Under the pieces are notes generated by a model. The model saw only the letters and a list, made by a program, of their open reading frames with translations, searched no databases and was not told the origin of the DNA. The position numbers were made by a program, and so were the translations under genes. A DNA stretch of 64,000 nt, from the NCBI GenBank assembly GCA_963576475.1, contig OY754972.1, forward strand, positions 34,262,556 to 34,326,555, written 5' to 3'. Source of the DNA: Molanna angustata (taxonomy: Eukaryota > Arthropoda > Insecta > Trichoptera > Molannidae). This document shows positions 44,370 through 55,494 of the stretch, in pieces. Position 1 is the first letter of the stretch, and the number at the start of each line of letters is the position of its first letter.

Positions 44370-44957
44370 ACAAAATTGGAAAGAAATATGTACCAGACAA
44401 CTGTCAGACCACCACTCTTTTATGACTCCGAATGCTGGAAAATGTATAACACTTATCCTAAGCCAACTGGAAACTGCTGAAATTCTCGGGCTTCTAAATA
44501 GTCAGCGTGTAGCTTTCTTACTCGAATACTTACGGGACAAAATAAAATGTTCACGCAATAGTGGAGGCTTAGGTGTTACTGATATATGTACATAGTAAGA
44601 TAGAGGAATGACAATTAATTAAGATGTTATTGGCACATTGAAACAAGACTTAATTAATTAACATTTTAACTCATGTAATGTTAATCTAGTAATCGTTGTG
44701 TCTGGGTTTTTTTTGTATTTTTTTATGTATTTTGTTTTTAAATTGTGTATAGTATATTATTATGGATATTATTTATTAATATGTTTGTTATAAATTTGCA
44801 TTGTTGATATTAATGATATTATTGATATTATTATGTTAGTTTAAATTTACTTCTATTTTATAATTCAAAGTTTTAATCATTATATACTTGTTGTTTTTTT
44901 TTTATATAGGCTCTCAAGCCGTAAATTTGAAATAAATAAATAAATAAATAAATAAAG
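44370..44957 (+). pseudogene. LINE C-terminal remnant and 3' end
   Basis: The plus strand encodes MYQTTVRPPLFYDSECWKMY (compare the usual IYKT.VRPALLYGSECW), a clear post-palm motif of RTE-like elements. After this the frame reads TLILSQLETAEILGLLNSQR and GGLGVTDICT, unassigned. A T-rich untranslated-like region ends in AAATAAATAAATAAATAAAT at 44930-44955. The middle may belong to a different element from the first motif. Confidence 0.5.
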
Positions 44958-45460
44958 ACCACCAGATCATATTGTAAACTATCAATAAAATAATTTTTGG
45001 ATAGTGCAACCAGATGCAGAGACATTGTGCAGGAACGAAGAACATATTAAAGCTTAAAGACGAAGAGAGCTGACCCCAACAGACTACATAGACAATGAGT
45101 TGGGGTATAGGCAGGGAAAGCAGAACTTAATTAGATAGTTGAAAAACAAAAAAAAATTGTTTTAAACATTTTTTTTCTTCTAAAAAGAAGGTTTATTTTG
45201 ATTTAATAAGCCACTAACAGTCCGATTGACTTCTTGCTTAAATCATATATTATGTAAAATTTATAAAATATAATAATTTTAACTAGGTATATTTTTATTA
45301 ACAGATTTTTAACTGTCACCCTTCAAAGAAAAAAATCTATGGTCAGTGGTCTGTTATATCAATGTGAAATAAATTGCATATTTGTATGAATAATGTATAT
45401 AACAGAAGTAAAAGAGCTTCTGTATGGATCAGTAAAATTGAGTGATCAACTTCATATTGA
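44958..45460. other. No firm feature
   Basis: A short stretch near 45060-45130 could encode ELTPTDYIDNELGYRQGKQN, LINE-like in flavour, but is too short to call. The remainder is spacer. Confidence 0.3.
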
Positions 45461-45464
45461 TATC

Positions 45465-45640
45465 GTATGTGTCTCTATAGACAAGTTTATTTTTTACTCT
45501 CCACTACTATCAATACCGCATTATTGACACATATCCATCAACATTGATATAATGTCTCATAAATGCTCATCTTACAATAGTAAAGCAATTTTTTTTACAT
45601 CAATTACTCAACAGGTATCATGTAGAGAGTGCAGAAATTA
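45465..45640 (+). repeat. Family G dispersed repeat, copy 2
   Basis: TCTCTATAGACAAGTTTATT, ACTCTCCACTAC, TTTACATCAATTACTCAACA and GGTATCATGTAGAGAGTGCA correspond in order to 15.72-15.87 kb. Confidence 0.5.
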
Positions 45641-46435
45641 GTGACAATGTTTTTGAGTGCATGGTGTATTATGAAAACCTGTGTCCTCTGGCAAACAAAT
45701 ATTTGTTTATGATTCTAATACAAATGTAATTAATTTAAATGCATTTAGACATTGTCAACCTTTCAAGAAGGAAAATTGTAAACATTCTATGTAGTAAAAG
45801 TTGAGTGTTGGCCACAACCAACTCCTTTTTATTTTGACTAAAAAACTTTCAAATTGAATGAAGATATGAACATTATTTTAATTAATCTTTTTCATTATAA
45901 ATTAGCTTTGTTCATTAATCCGCAAATAAGAAATAAATATTCGACCGGTTTCTACATACAACAAATAATATTTATACCTTATCCCTTTAAAAAAGAAACT
46001 GAAAGGTACATTAAATAAAAAAAATAGATATATAATGAAATTGTATGAATTTGGCAGAGAGCAATATTAAAATTGTGTATTTACCCTGAACTCGCCTCTG
46101 ACCACCTCGATGTATAACATTATTAAATAACACCCGTACAAAAATGATTGTGTTGTGTACTTTTGCGTGAGTGTATTGTGTTTGACTATAAATCATATAC
46201 ACTTGTCACCAATTTCGGTTTTAACAAACTCCAACGTTGGGTTTGTTATATCTAACAGAAAACCTTATTTATTTACAAATAACAATCATTTGTAATATCA
46301 ACAACTCGCGGTACACATTTTAATAAACAATAAATTATCTGGATACACATACTTTAATATATATGTATCGTAAACCTTTATTAAAATTAATCTAATGAAG
46401 TTGTGAATTTCAAATCTAGAATTTACTAGTTGCAT
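45641..46435. other. No recognisable feature
   Basis: AT-rich spacer; GAGTGTTGGCCACAACCAAC near 45810 resembles, inverted, the marker of the 22-kb array. Confidence 0.35.
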
Positions 46436-46911
46436 GTAACACATGAGATCCAACTCTCGACGGCGATAGTGTGTATAGTTGAAGAGTACTTACCAAACAA
46501 TAAACCCTTGAATAATAATTATTGAATATTTTATGATATTTTATTTCTATACAGATTATGTATGTCTGAATAGGATAAGGTGGAAGTCAGTCCTTTTGTC
46601 GTATCCTGAATAAGTAAACAGCTTGATGCTATGTATGTATAAATCGTCGATAATAATCGACGCGTCGTTGATATTGTGTTTACTGCCATACGAATTGTAT
46701 GAAACTATCTCGTCACTAAATTCAAACTATACAAATATTGTTAAATAAGGTGTGATATGAAGGTACCTACCACTATAATAAAGTGTTTTTAATAGAAAAT
46801 TAAATTATGTTATTGGAACGTGGTAAAATTTCATGTGGTAAGTATGTGGAAAAATAAAATAAAAATTAAATAGTTGATAACCCCTGACTGGAATAAAAAC
46901 TCAAAATACCA

Positions 46912-48380
46912 AGTATATAAAATAGTTAGATGTTTTAACAATGAATGAGAGACAGCAGGTAGACGCCATATACACCGACTTTTCCAAGGCATTTGACAAA
47001 ATCAGTCACAATATTCTACTTCATAAACTTGCCCTCTTCGGTGTACATGGTGATCTGCTGCGGTGGATTTCATCTTATATAACTAGGCTACTGCAATCTG
47101 TATCAATTTTGGGTTCACAATCAAAATTTAATATCTGCCATTCTGGTATTCCGCAAGGGTCCCATCTCGGCCCATTGCTTTTCATCCTATATATAAATGA
47201 TATTAGCAGTTGCTTCAAACATACAAATTACAAAATATTCGCTGATGATAAAAAAATATACAAAAAGATCAATACATTCCAGGATTGCGCAGACTTTCAA
47301 ACTGATCTAGATAGATTAACTTCTTACTGCAATAATAACCAATTACTACTAAATCCCTCAAAATGCTTAGTGATTACTTTCACCAGAAATAAAACACCCA
47401 TCAACTACAGATATTCAATTGACAATAGTGCCCTAAATAAAGTTACAGAAACAAGGGATCTTGGTATCATTCTAGACGAAAAGATGTCTTTTACACCGCA
47501 TATGGAAAAGACAATAGGAAAAGCATTTAAAATGTGAGGATTTATTTTGAGAATCTCAAATCCTTTAAATTAGAAACTACACTTAAAACTCTGTATTACG
47601 CGTATGTCAGGAGTGTACTGGAATATTCATCAGTAGTATGGAATCCTTTTCTTATTACATACATCAATAGAATTGAAGGAGTTCAGAATAAATTCCTCAA
47701 ACATTTGGATTATCGTGATAAACTTAATTTCCCCAACTTTCGCCAATCTGCTATAGGTACATCATAATATTTGTAACTTAGAAAATAGACGAACAATTAT
47801 AGACATGATTTACTTGCATAAAATTATCCACAACCGTGTAGACTCACTTTACCTACTATCTAAATTAAATTTTTATTGCCCATCACGCAATTTCAGATCT
47901 CAGTTTTTGTTCTATGTCGACCGTCGATTCACAAATTATTCACAAAACAATTATATTAGGCGGAGTTGTTCCAATTACAATACATACTTTAGACAATTCG
48001 ATATAATACATAAATCACAAGCAGACTTCAAATCATACATTTTACAATTATTCAGTAAATAGTACCTTTACCTTAATTTATTACCTACTTTCATCATAAT
48101 TTGTCTCGCTTACACTTACACTTTCACCCTTTAATTTTAATTTATTATTATTTTTTCTGTAACAATTCACTATAAATTTTTTTCACCCTAAAATTTTTTT
48201 ACTATTTTTTTCTGTAAAAATATGATTAAATATATATAACCTACTATGTGTGAAAACATTTAATTGAGATGCAATGTATCATCCATATTTATTATAACTA
48301 TTGTATATTCTTTTACCATTGTATCTTGTTTGTTTTCCCGAAATAAATAAATAAAATAAAATAAAATAAATAGTATGTAA
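46912..48380 (+). mobile_element. Jockey-like LINE inserted in family A
   Basis: The LINE spans 46921-48371. A near-perfect flanking repeat, AGTATATAA (46912-46920) and AGTATGTAA (48372-48380), is the probable target duplication. The 3' end is a run of AAATA/AAAATA units at 48340-48371. Coding content is described in the next entry. The element is 5'-truncated just before RT motif A. Confidence 0.88.
46941..48062 (+). pseudogene. Jockey-like reverse transcriptase and C-terminus, two frameshifts
   Basis: First frame (46941-47537): DAIYTDFSKAFDKISHNIL (motif A), SGIPQGSHLGPLLFILYIND (motif B), YKIFADDKKIY (motif C) and TETRDLGIILDEKMSFTPHM. A -1-type shift near 47535 leads to 47534-47767: LYYAYVRSVLEYSSVVWNPF, NRIEGVQNKFLKHLDYR. 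A second break leads to 47805-48062: DMIYLHKIIHNRVDS, then CPSRNFRS and FRQFDIIHKSQADFKSYI, ending at a stop. All segments follow the order of a CR1/Jockey protein. The endonuclease half is missing; the two frameshifts make it dead. Confidence 0.9.
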
Positions 48381-48646
48381 GCCTTTCTATATTATTACTG
48401 AAATTTGGGGTTCTGCACATAAAGCGGATCAAAATTTATAGGTTAGAGAAACGGACGCACACAGATACACTAAATGTTGTACTCCGAATTTTGAGTTCAC
48501 CTATATATATAATATACATATACCTACATATGCTGCAAAGCCTCTACGTTGATGTTTTTACTTCTTAATTGAAAAACCACCCAAAAAGTTCACTACTGCA
48601 TACATTTCTCTCACACGGGACAAATATCAATACTCTCGAAGAGAAA

Positions 48647-49338
48647 CTAGTTGCATGTAACACATGAGATCCAACTGTCGATAGCGATAGTATGTATAGT
48701 TGAAGAATAAGTACCAAACTATAAACCCATAAATCCAAATTATTTAATATTTTAGGATATTTTATTTTCTATACAACACATGTAGGTATGTATGTCAAGA
48801 TAGGACAGTATGGAGGTCAGTCCTTTTTTCTACCCAGAATATGAAAACAGCATGATGGTATGTATGTATGTTTGGAGATTTAAGTATCAAGCTATTAAGT
48901 CTTCTTACATATTGTGTATAGGCGACTACCATACAAATTGTAGGAAGCGATGTCGTCACTAAATTCAATTTTTTATAAAAATTGTTAAAAAAAATTGAAA
49001 TTTACTTCTACAATATTAATATTTTTTATAGAAAATTAAATTATCTAGTTGGGGTGTTTCGGCTTTTTTCGAATTTTGACCCCTGGAATTTTTTTGAAAA
49101 AACCGATTTGAGATTTTGTATTTGTCTATGTTTTTACCAATTTTCAGCGTTCTAGCTTTTATGGTTTCTGAGATATATGGATAAATAAACAGGAAATTCA
49201 AAAGTTAATAACCCCTGACTGAAACAAAATATCAAAATTCTGAACATAAAATTTTTGTTGGCCTATAACTGTTAATATATTTTGAAATTTTGGGCTCTGT
49301 AAATTGAGCGGACCAAAAGTTAAAAGGGGCACACACAC

Positions 49339-49417
<79 letters not shown>

Positions 49418-49544
49418 AGACACAGACACAGACACAGACACAGACACAGACACAGACACAGACACAGACACAGACACAGGCACAGGCACAGACACAGACA
49501 CAGACACAGACACAGACACAGACACAGACACAGACACAGACACA

Positions 49545-49591
<47 letters not shown>

Positions 49592-49606
49592 ACACACACA
49601 CACACA

Positions 49607-49659
<53 letters not shown>

Positions 49660-49873
49660 ACGAAATGTTCTACTCCGAATTCTGAGTAAATCGGTATATG
49701 GAACATATATGGTGTTTTTTGACTTCAAAGTTGGAAAAGCCGTGAATAAAGTAGACCCCTGCATACAATTCTCGCGTATCTAGGATTTAAACTGCCTCTT
49801 CCTTCAGGAGAATTTCATTCTCTTGAACGAATCGACAGTTTGCTAAATATTCTTGAACGAATCGATAGTTGGA
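48647..49873 (-). mobile_element. Family A element with greatly expanded microsatellite
   Basis: Minus orientation: CTAG at 48647-48650 through to TCCAAC-complement at 49871-49873. Between 49330 and 49660 the usual short GTGT block has grown into ~330 bp of CA and CAGACA repeats (next entry). The terminal ~30 bp at the 5' end are duplicated: TCTTGAACGAATCGACAG and TCTTGAACGAATCGATAG at about 49821 and 49851. The apparent long open frames here are microsatellite artefacts. Confidence 0.85.
49328..49662. repeat. Compound (CA)n / (CAGACA)n microsatellite
   Basis: CA repeats flank a core (about 49410-49550) of regular CAGACA hexamers, with two CAGGCA variants near 49478-49490. Lies inside family A. 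Confidence 0.98.
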
Positions 49874-50440
49874 CCACGCCTTACGATTTTTTTAAACGAT
49901 TTTCTTTTCAATTCATGATCTTCACTTTAATAATTGTCTTATGGATTGAAGATTTGTATTACTATTCAATCAATCACTAGATCATTTGATCTGGTTGCGA
50001 ACGTATCTACATAATTATTCATCTTTATGTATTCTGGTTTAATGCCCAACGTTAGCCGTGCTATTAATCTTTGTGCTTTTCAATTGATAAAGTAAAAATA
50101 TAAATGATTGAATAAAAAGTCAATAGTATAAGGTAGAGCCAGCTGGTCAAAATATAGATAAATCCCAAATTCTGAAATTATTCAGTCCGTTAATTGTATT
50201 GTTATTCAAGTGAGACGATTTCTGGAGTCTGACAGAGTTCCGTTTCCTGTTCCGGTAGTGACGTCTCTGGGCAGGACTTCCGGTCTGATGCGGTTAAGGA
50301 AACGTTTTATTAAGCATATACGGATAGTGAGATAGTTAATACTGGTTGATTATTTGCACTTAAATTTCACCATTAGGTATCTAACAAAATACAAATGATC
50401 GAAAAAGAAGAGATATAAAAAAAAAACATCGATTTAAATG
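49874..50440. other. No recognisable feature
   Basis: Spacer between family A and a LINE tail. Confidence 0.4.
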
Positions 50441-50442
50441 TA

Positions 50443-50915
50443 TCATATTAAGTCTGCGAACCATTCCACCTGAACTTGTCAACCTAGTAGGTATCCATGT
50501 TCCAGGTAGAATGGTTCGCAGACCTCAATTACTTCATGTTCCAACAAGTAGAACGAATATCAGGAAAAAATTCACAATTTAACGCATATGCAGCCGATAT
50601 AACAATACATTCTCAGCTGAGATAGACATATTCAACGCAAAATATTATAGATTTAGACATGATGTTCTGAAGGTGATGCGCAACCAATATCCCTCTATGC
50701 TGTCCTCCTAGTCTCTCTTCTCTCCTTTCTCTTCCCTTCCCTAGTTGTTGTATATGTGTGTATGTGTGTGTATGAATATTTTTGGCTTGTAAACTGTTAT
50801 TTGTTTTTTATTTTATGTTGATGGAATGTTTTTTTTTACTCTAACACTGTAAAAATAATATTGTACCCTTAAACTGTAAATGAGCTGTAGCTTCCCAAAG
50901 AAAATAAATAAATAA
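50443..50915 (+). pseudogene. LINE C-terminal tail with (AAATA)n end
   Basis: One plus frame encodes ELVNLVGIHVPGRMVRRPQL, LHVPTSRTNIRKKFTI, then after one TAA, RICSRYNNTFSAEIDIFNAK and YYRFRHDVLK, ending at TAG near 50720. The H.P.R..R.P.L..VP.SRTN pattern is a Jockey/CR1-type C-terminus. The 3' untranslated region is pyrimidine- then T-rich and ends AAAATAAATAAATAAG at about 50900-50915. The extreme 5' end folds back on the coding sequence (separate finding). Confidence 0.72.
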
Positions 50916-51650
50916 GACATTTGTTTCCATCTCACGCATGCTTACATTAAAAAGAATATAGATCATACTCGGTTTAATGTTCGGGATAGACGACGACAAG
51001 ACCCTGATACAAATTAATGTCGACAATATTGTCGTTAAATTACACATTTATTTTTTATGTCGACATCGGTGAATGTCGACATCTTTCAATAACTTGTCGC
51101 TTCGATTTACATGTGTCTTCTATCCCGAGAATAATATGTAACGCTTCCATCAATAGGAGTGCAAAATGGTTTGTTTTATTGAGAATGCTCATAATGAAAT
51201 AATATTGAAAGACAAAAATTCTTGTTTAACTAAACATATTGTTAGACCTATACAATTCTATATACATACATATATTATGTAACATAAATCTTTGTTTCAT
51301 ATTTCTGTAATTGGTCTTAATTCATTTTTATTGTTGTATGCTCCTTTTATGGGATTATTTATTACTACCAATCAATACAACGCCGTTTATTACTCTCAAT
51401 ACTAAATTAAAGATTATATTTCTCTTTTAGGTAGAGGTACAAAGGTATTCAAGATTCAAACCTCTTTCTCGGCATTAAATAAGTGCCGAGTTTATTGGTA
51501 GAGAAATTCATTAAAAGATGGCATCAGCATAGAAAACTCATATTTCTTGTAGGTAAAGCTACTTACTGTAAATATCATATATTAAAACTATAATTTTTGT
51601 GATATAGTACATTCGTAAACATCTTCTTAAATTACAAATACTTAAATATG
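50916..51650. other. No recognisable feature
   Basis: AT-rich spacer. GTCGACA occurs three times within 51015-51082 without further structure. Confidence 0.4.
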
Positions 51651-51652
51651 TA

Positions 51653-52222
51653 GAGCTCATCAGGTGAAAGAATGCGGGTGGCGTCATCTGCTCACAAACA
51701 AATTTTAATGCAAGTATTTTAGATTATATATGTAATATATGATACAGATACCTAGTCAGCGCAATGAATGTATGCCAACTAAAACTAAGCTGAAACAGAC
51801 GAATTTCACTCGCCCGGCCGTATACGTACACCTACCGATACGCACACCTACATAATACGTAGACCAACCGATCTACCGCCTCACACACACACATGTAAAA
51901 AAAAACTTGGCATACATTTGAATTCGAAATTTGTACTACACGCGGCTTCTGTACCTTATAATTCTATGACAAGTATATAATTTGATTTGAGTCATTCAAT
52001 GTTTAAGTTGTTTTAATACAAGAAAATCATTGTAATTTCAATCAGTGACTCCTTGTAATTTCGAGCTCATCTGGTGAAAGAATGCGGGTGGCGTCATCTG
52101 CGCACAAACAAATTTTAATGCGAGTATATAATATGATTTGAGTCATTCAATGTTTAAGTTGTTTTAACACAAGAAAATCCTTGTAATTTCAATCAGTGAA
52201 ATCCTTGTAATTTCAATCAGTA
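51653..52222. repeat. Tandem duplication of a ~155-bp segment, first copy interrupted
   Basis: GAGCTCATCAGGTGAAAGAA...CACAAACAAATTTTAATG (51653-51717) and its continuation GATTTGAGTCATTCAATG...TGTAATTTC (51977-52061) are repeated uninterrupted at 52062-52222. The first copy is split by family F. The second copy's end has a further small duplication of CCTTGTAATTTCAATCAGT. Confidence 0.9.
51711..51976 (-). mobile_element. Family F short element, copy 2, with 7-bp target duplication
   Basis: CAAGTAT at 51711-51717 and 51970-51976 flank 252 bp (51718-51969). The neighbouring tandem copy (near 52125-52135) reads GCGAGTATATAATATG without any insertion, so it preserves the empty site. In sequence the element is highly similar to 23925-24185. 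Its imperfect terminal inverted repeats are TTTAGATTATATA and TCATAGAATTATA. Non-coding. Confidence 0.88.
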
Positions 52223-52262
52223 GGTATTGTTTTCTATGGGATGAAATTAGGTATAAGATAAA

Positions 52263-52560
52263 TTTAATATCTCAATAGAGACAAAGCGGGAATATAAACT
52301 TATAGGAGGGACAATCAGGCACTTACAGGGCTTACAACATCGGCTGGTTTGCGTGATCACTTTAAGCGCTTGAGTAACGTTCATCATTTATGCCTTTTTT
52401 TGGACTTCCCTTAGCAATTAAATTTTGTAATTACTATATATTTTAATAATGAGAAACAGGTCGATTGAAAATAAGCTATTTTTAACATCGCCATCTATGT
52501 AACGCCAGGATTTATTGAGAAATAGTTTTTTTTTATGTAAACAATAAAAGCAGTAGTCTT
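52263..52560 (-). mobile_element. Family B, partial copy
   Basis: One inverted-repeat arm (ATATCTCAATAGAGACAAAG, CTTACAGGGCTTACAACATC, GGCTGGTTTGCGTGATCACT) is followed by part of the centre (CGCCATCTATGTAACGCC, TATGTAAACAATAAAAGC) in opposite orientation relative to 14.4 kb. The other arm and the unique left end are missing. Confidence 0.75.
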
Positions 52561-54436
52561 AATACATGAGGTGACATGTTTTCGCACAGATGTCACCCCT
52601 GAACTGCAGATATCGGTTTTGTGCAGTACACATTGCCGTTCACAGGCGTGGAGTTATTACAGTTACATTATTGTTACACGTACTTTGTCAACTTTGAACG
52701 AATGCACTAATTTTTTAAAGTACCATATTAGGTACCTACATATGTTACTTGGTTACTTCACAACGTTTGAAAATTAGCTGAGAACATCACTGTTATCTAT
52801 TGATTGACAATGATTAGATAACGATGTAAAGCATTGATGTCTCCCCTGAACAGCACCAGAATTTTTACTCCATTTTTGGCTTGTTTACATACTTGCACCT
52901 CTTAATATTCGAATAATATGAATGAAATATAAAATAAATAAACCGTGTAGATTTACATATGACCAGCTTCACAGGTTCACCAGATACCTTTGAGTTGAGA
53001 TCTTCTGCCTCTGGAAATTCCGAGGTGTCTTCGGGTAGATTGAGGAAGGGTAGGGAGTGATGCTGGGGTGGAAGTAAGTTATTTAGCCGAGGGACAGATC
53101 AAAAGGATTAGAGAGATACAATATTTTGCAGTGACACTTGGGCAGGTAGAGAACGCCACACCGGTATCTGCTGGGTTGGTGGAAATTGGTGCTCTTTTAT
53201 CTTTGGATATCTTTTACGTTTTATTTTTGTAAATACACAACGACCTGCCGCCTGTCGCAGAAATAAAAAAGGAAGAAAATGTACGATCCCGTTAAAAGTT
53301 ATTCATGCGAAAATAACATAATAAAATCACACGCTCCCCATAATATTTGAAATAATTTAGTTTATCCTGTCATGGCAATGTCGATTTAAAAATCCTTCAC
53401 AAAGAAAATACAGGAAAACGAATTGCGTATAGCGGCATTTTTCAATACTTTTCATTCATTCAAAACATCAAGACATAATCCCACAATGCGGGGTAACAAG
53501 CGATAAGTGTGCGGGTATGGCATTGCGTTGTATAAAAAATATTCGTGTATATACATATGCTCACACACCATTCTACTCTCACTTTACAAGACAACATTCA
53601 GAATGGGTGAAATACCTCATTGATGAACACTTCGGATATAATGTGTATAATATATTTGTCGCCAAATTTATGAAACCATTTCGCCGAAAAGGGGAGCGAT
53701 TTACACGTAAACCAACGAAGCAAAAATATACAAATTTGCGCTCTACGCACCCGGAAGCCTGGTTGAAGATATTTCTACCTATTAGTTTGACTAAATTTAT
53801 CAATGTTACATATTCTAATGATTGACTAAATGAGTAAGACTTAAAAAGATATATCTTATTATCGAAAAAAAAATAGTTGTTGACAATTTCAACGACAGAT
53901 TCTGCTTGTACTAATTTAAGTACCTTCTTTTACTCCTGGTAAGGAATGAATTCTTCAGATTCAAAGTGGATATTCAGCGCCGAAGTCGTTAGGGAAATTT
54001 GGTTTTTTCAAGGAGCGACCCGGAGTGTATTTTTTCATTAGCCATTTACCTTTTTTCATTTCCTTTGATGTCAACCCAGCGATGGAGTGGTTACGATAAC
54101 GCAACTCAGAGACGAGAAGCTATATTGACGAAAAAATCTGCCAGAACTGTGTAATTAATGTTGGTATTCCTAAGAATTACGTACATAATATTAAAACCGT
54201 GTCTAAATGAAAAAAAATGGCGTATAAAGTGGTACTAATTTTTAGTAAATATACAAATTCAATAAAAATCAAATAAATAAATAAATAATAACATTTTATA
54301 ATTATTGATAAATGAATAATTGATCTGGTTACAAAAAATGATTGCGAAAAATATTTTTTTTTAATTTTAGTGTACAATTTCAAATAAAAGGACGAAGAAT
54401 GCAACGTAAAAATATCATGTCAAATATAAAACTTAG
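52561..54436. other. No recognised feature over 1.9 kb
   Basis: Moderately complex sequence. A 102-codon plus-strand frame (53517-53825; includes WVKYLIDEHFGYNVYN and PFRRKGERFTRKPTKQKYTN) overlaps a minus-strand frame; neither has a domain I know, and there is no codon or splice evidence. Left unannotated as a gene. Confidence 0.35.
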
Positions 54437-54444
54437 TAAACTAG

Positions 54445-54840
54445 TTAGTTGCATGGAACACATAAATCCAACTGTCGATGGCAGGAGTTCAAATATAGTA
54501 CAAAACTATAAAAATCAAGCAAATTATTATATGTAGATAGGACAGTTTGGAGTACATTCCTTTTTTTCTACAACGAATAGGTAAACTGCTTGATGGTATA
54601 TATTATGCATGTATGAAAAACTATCAGAATCCCCGTGAATATTGTTTATTTTGCCATTCAAATGGTATGATACGGCGTCGTCACTAAATTCATTTCTAAC
54701 AAAATAAATTTAAAGTGTTTGAGATCTACTGCTATAATAAATATATTTTTTAAACAAAATAACATATTCTTGTTGGGGCGTATTTCGAATTTTTTAAAAT
54801 TCGAAAGTTTACTAGAACATACTATAATGTATGTACTTTT
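54445..54840 (-). mobile_element. Family A, 3' half
   Basis: From the left, in minus orientation, TTAGTTGCATGGAACACATA, AATCCAACTGTCGATGGC, the GATAGGACAGTTTGGAGTAC block and ACGGCGTCGTCACTAAATTC follow family A as at 48.65-49.05 kb, then degenerate after TTGTTGGGGCGTATTTCGAA. A second small family A piece lies at 55391-55480 beyond the family B insertion. Confidence 0.7.
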
Positions 54841-54849
54841 TAAAAAAAC

Positions 54850-55402
54850 TAAAATTATCTAATCGAATATTTAAAATTATTGTTGCATATGCGTAAACAT
54901 TGGATTTCTTTCCCTGTCGAGAGTCAAAGATATTTTTTAACAGATTTTTAATAATCTCAATAGAGACGAAGTTGGAATATTTACTGTAGGAGAACCGGGA
55001 AATCAAGGCACCTACAGGGCTTACGACCTGTCATCGGCTATTGCTTTCATTATTTACAAAAAAACAATTCTCTCAATAGATGGCGTTACAACAAAAATAA
55101 ATAAAAGTAATAAGAATGTTGTTCATAATTTCACACATAGATGGCTGTAGTAAAAATCCTTATTTCCTCAAGCGAAAAGAATTTCAGTATTGCAATATAT
55201 AGAACTTTCAAAAATTGAATTGATAGGGATCTCATTAAAAATGCATAACTGGTGAACGTTGCGCAAGCGCATAAAGTGTTCACGTAAACAAGCCGATAAC
55301 AGGTCGTAAACCCTGTAGGTGCCTTGATTTCCCGGTTCTCTTACAGTAAATATTCCAACTTCGTCTCTATTGAGATAATTAAAAATCTGTTAAAATTATC
55401 TA
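54850..55402. mobile_element. Family B element, full copy, with 12-bp target duplication
   Basis: TAAAATTATCTA flanks the element perfectly at 54850-54861 and 55391-55402. The 529 bp between begin ATCGAATATTTAAAATTATT, then GCATATGCGTAAACATTGG, as in copy 1, and end with the same right arm, TCTATTGAGATAATTAAAAA. The left arm is missing ~60 bp (the GGTTTACGTGATCACTTTA segment is absent). The target TAAAATTATCTAGTTGGG is itself family A sequence. Confidence 0.92.
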
Positions 55403-55494
55403 GTTGGGCTGTTTCGGTATTCATCGATATCTTTAAATAATTTGGTAAGAAACGATAAAGAGAAGGCTGTAAATATAACAAAAGGTGCACATTA

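Larger units (their letters stand above)
46436..48646 (-). mobile_element. Family A element split by a LINE
   Basis: Minus orientation. The 3' end lies on the left: CTAG-complement at 46436, TGCATGTAACACATGAGATC, CAACTCTCGACGGCGATAG. Family A runs to about 46920, is interrupted by the LINE at 46921-48371, and resumes at 48372 (AGCCTTTCTATATTATTACT, GGGGTTCTGCACATAAAGCG) to about 48646. Its 5' terminus is lost or diverged where the next family A copy starts, so the two copies are directly abutted head to tail. Confidence 0.75.

Noticed and set aside
49198..49783. Long open frames of alternating Cys/Val or His/Thr on both strands
   Set aside because: They are translations of the CA/CAGACA microsatellite, which lacks stop codons in several frames.
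53517..53825. 102-codon candidate host exon
   Set aside because: No domain recognised, an overlapping minus frame of similar length exists, and no splice-site or codon evidence can be assessed.
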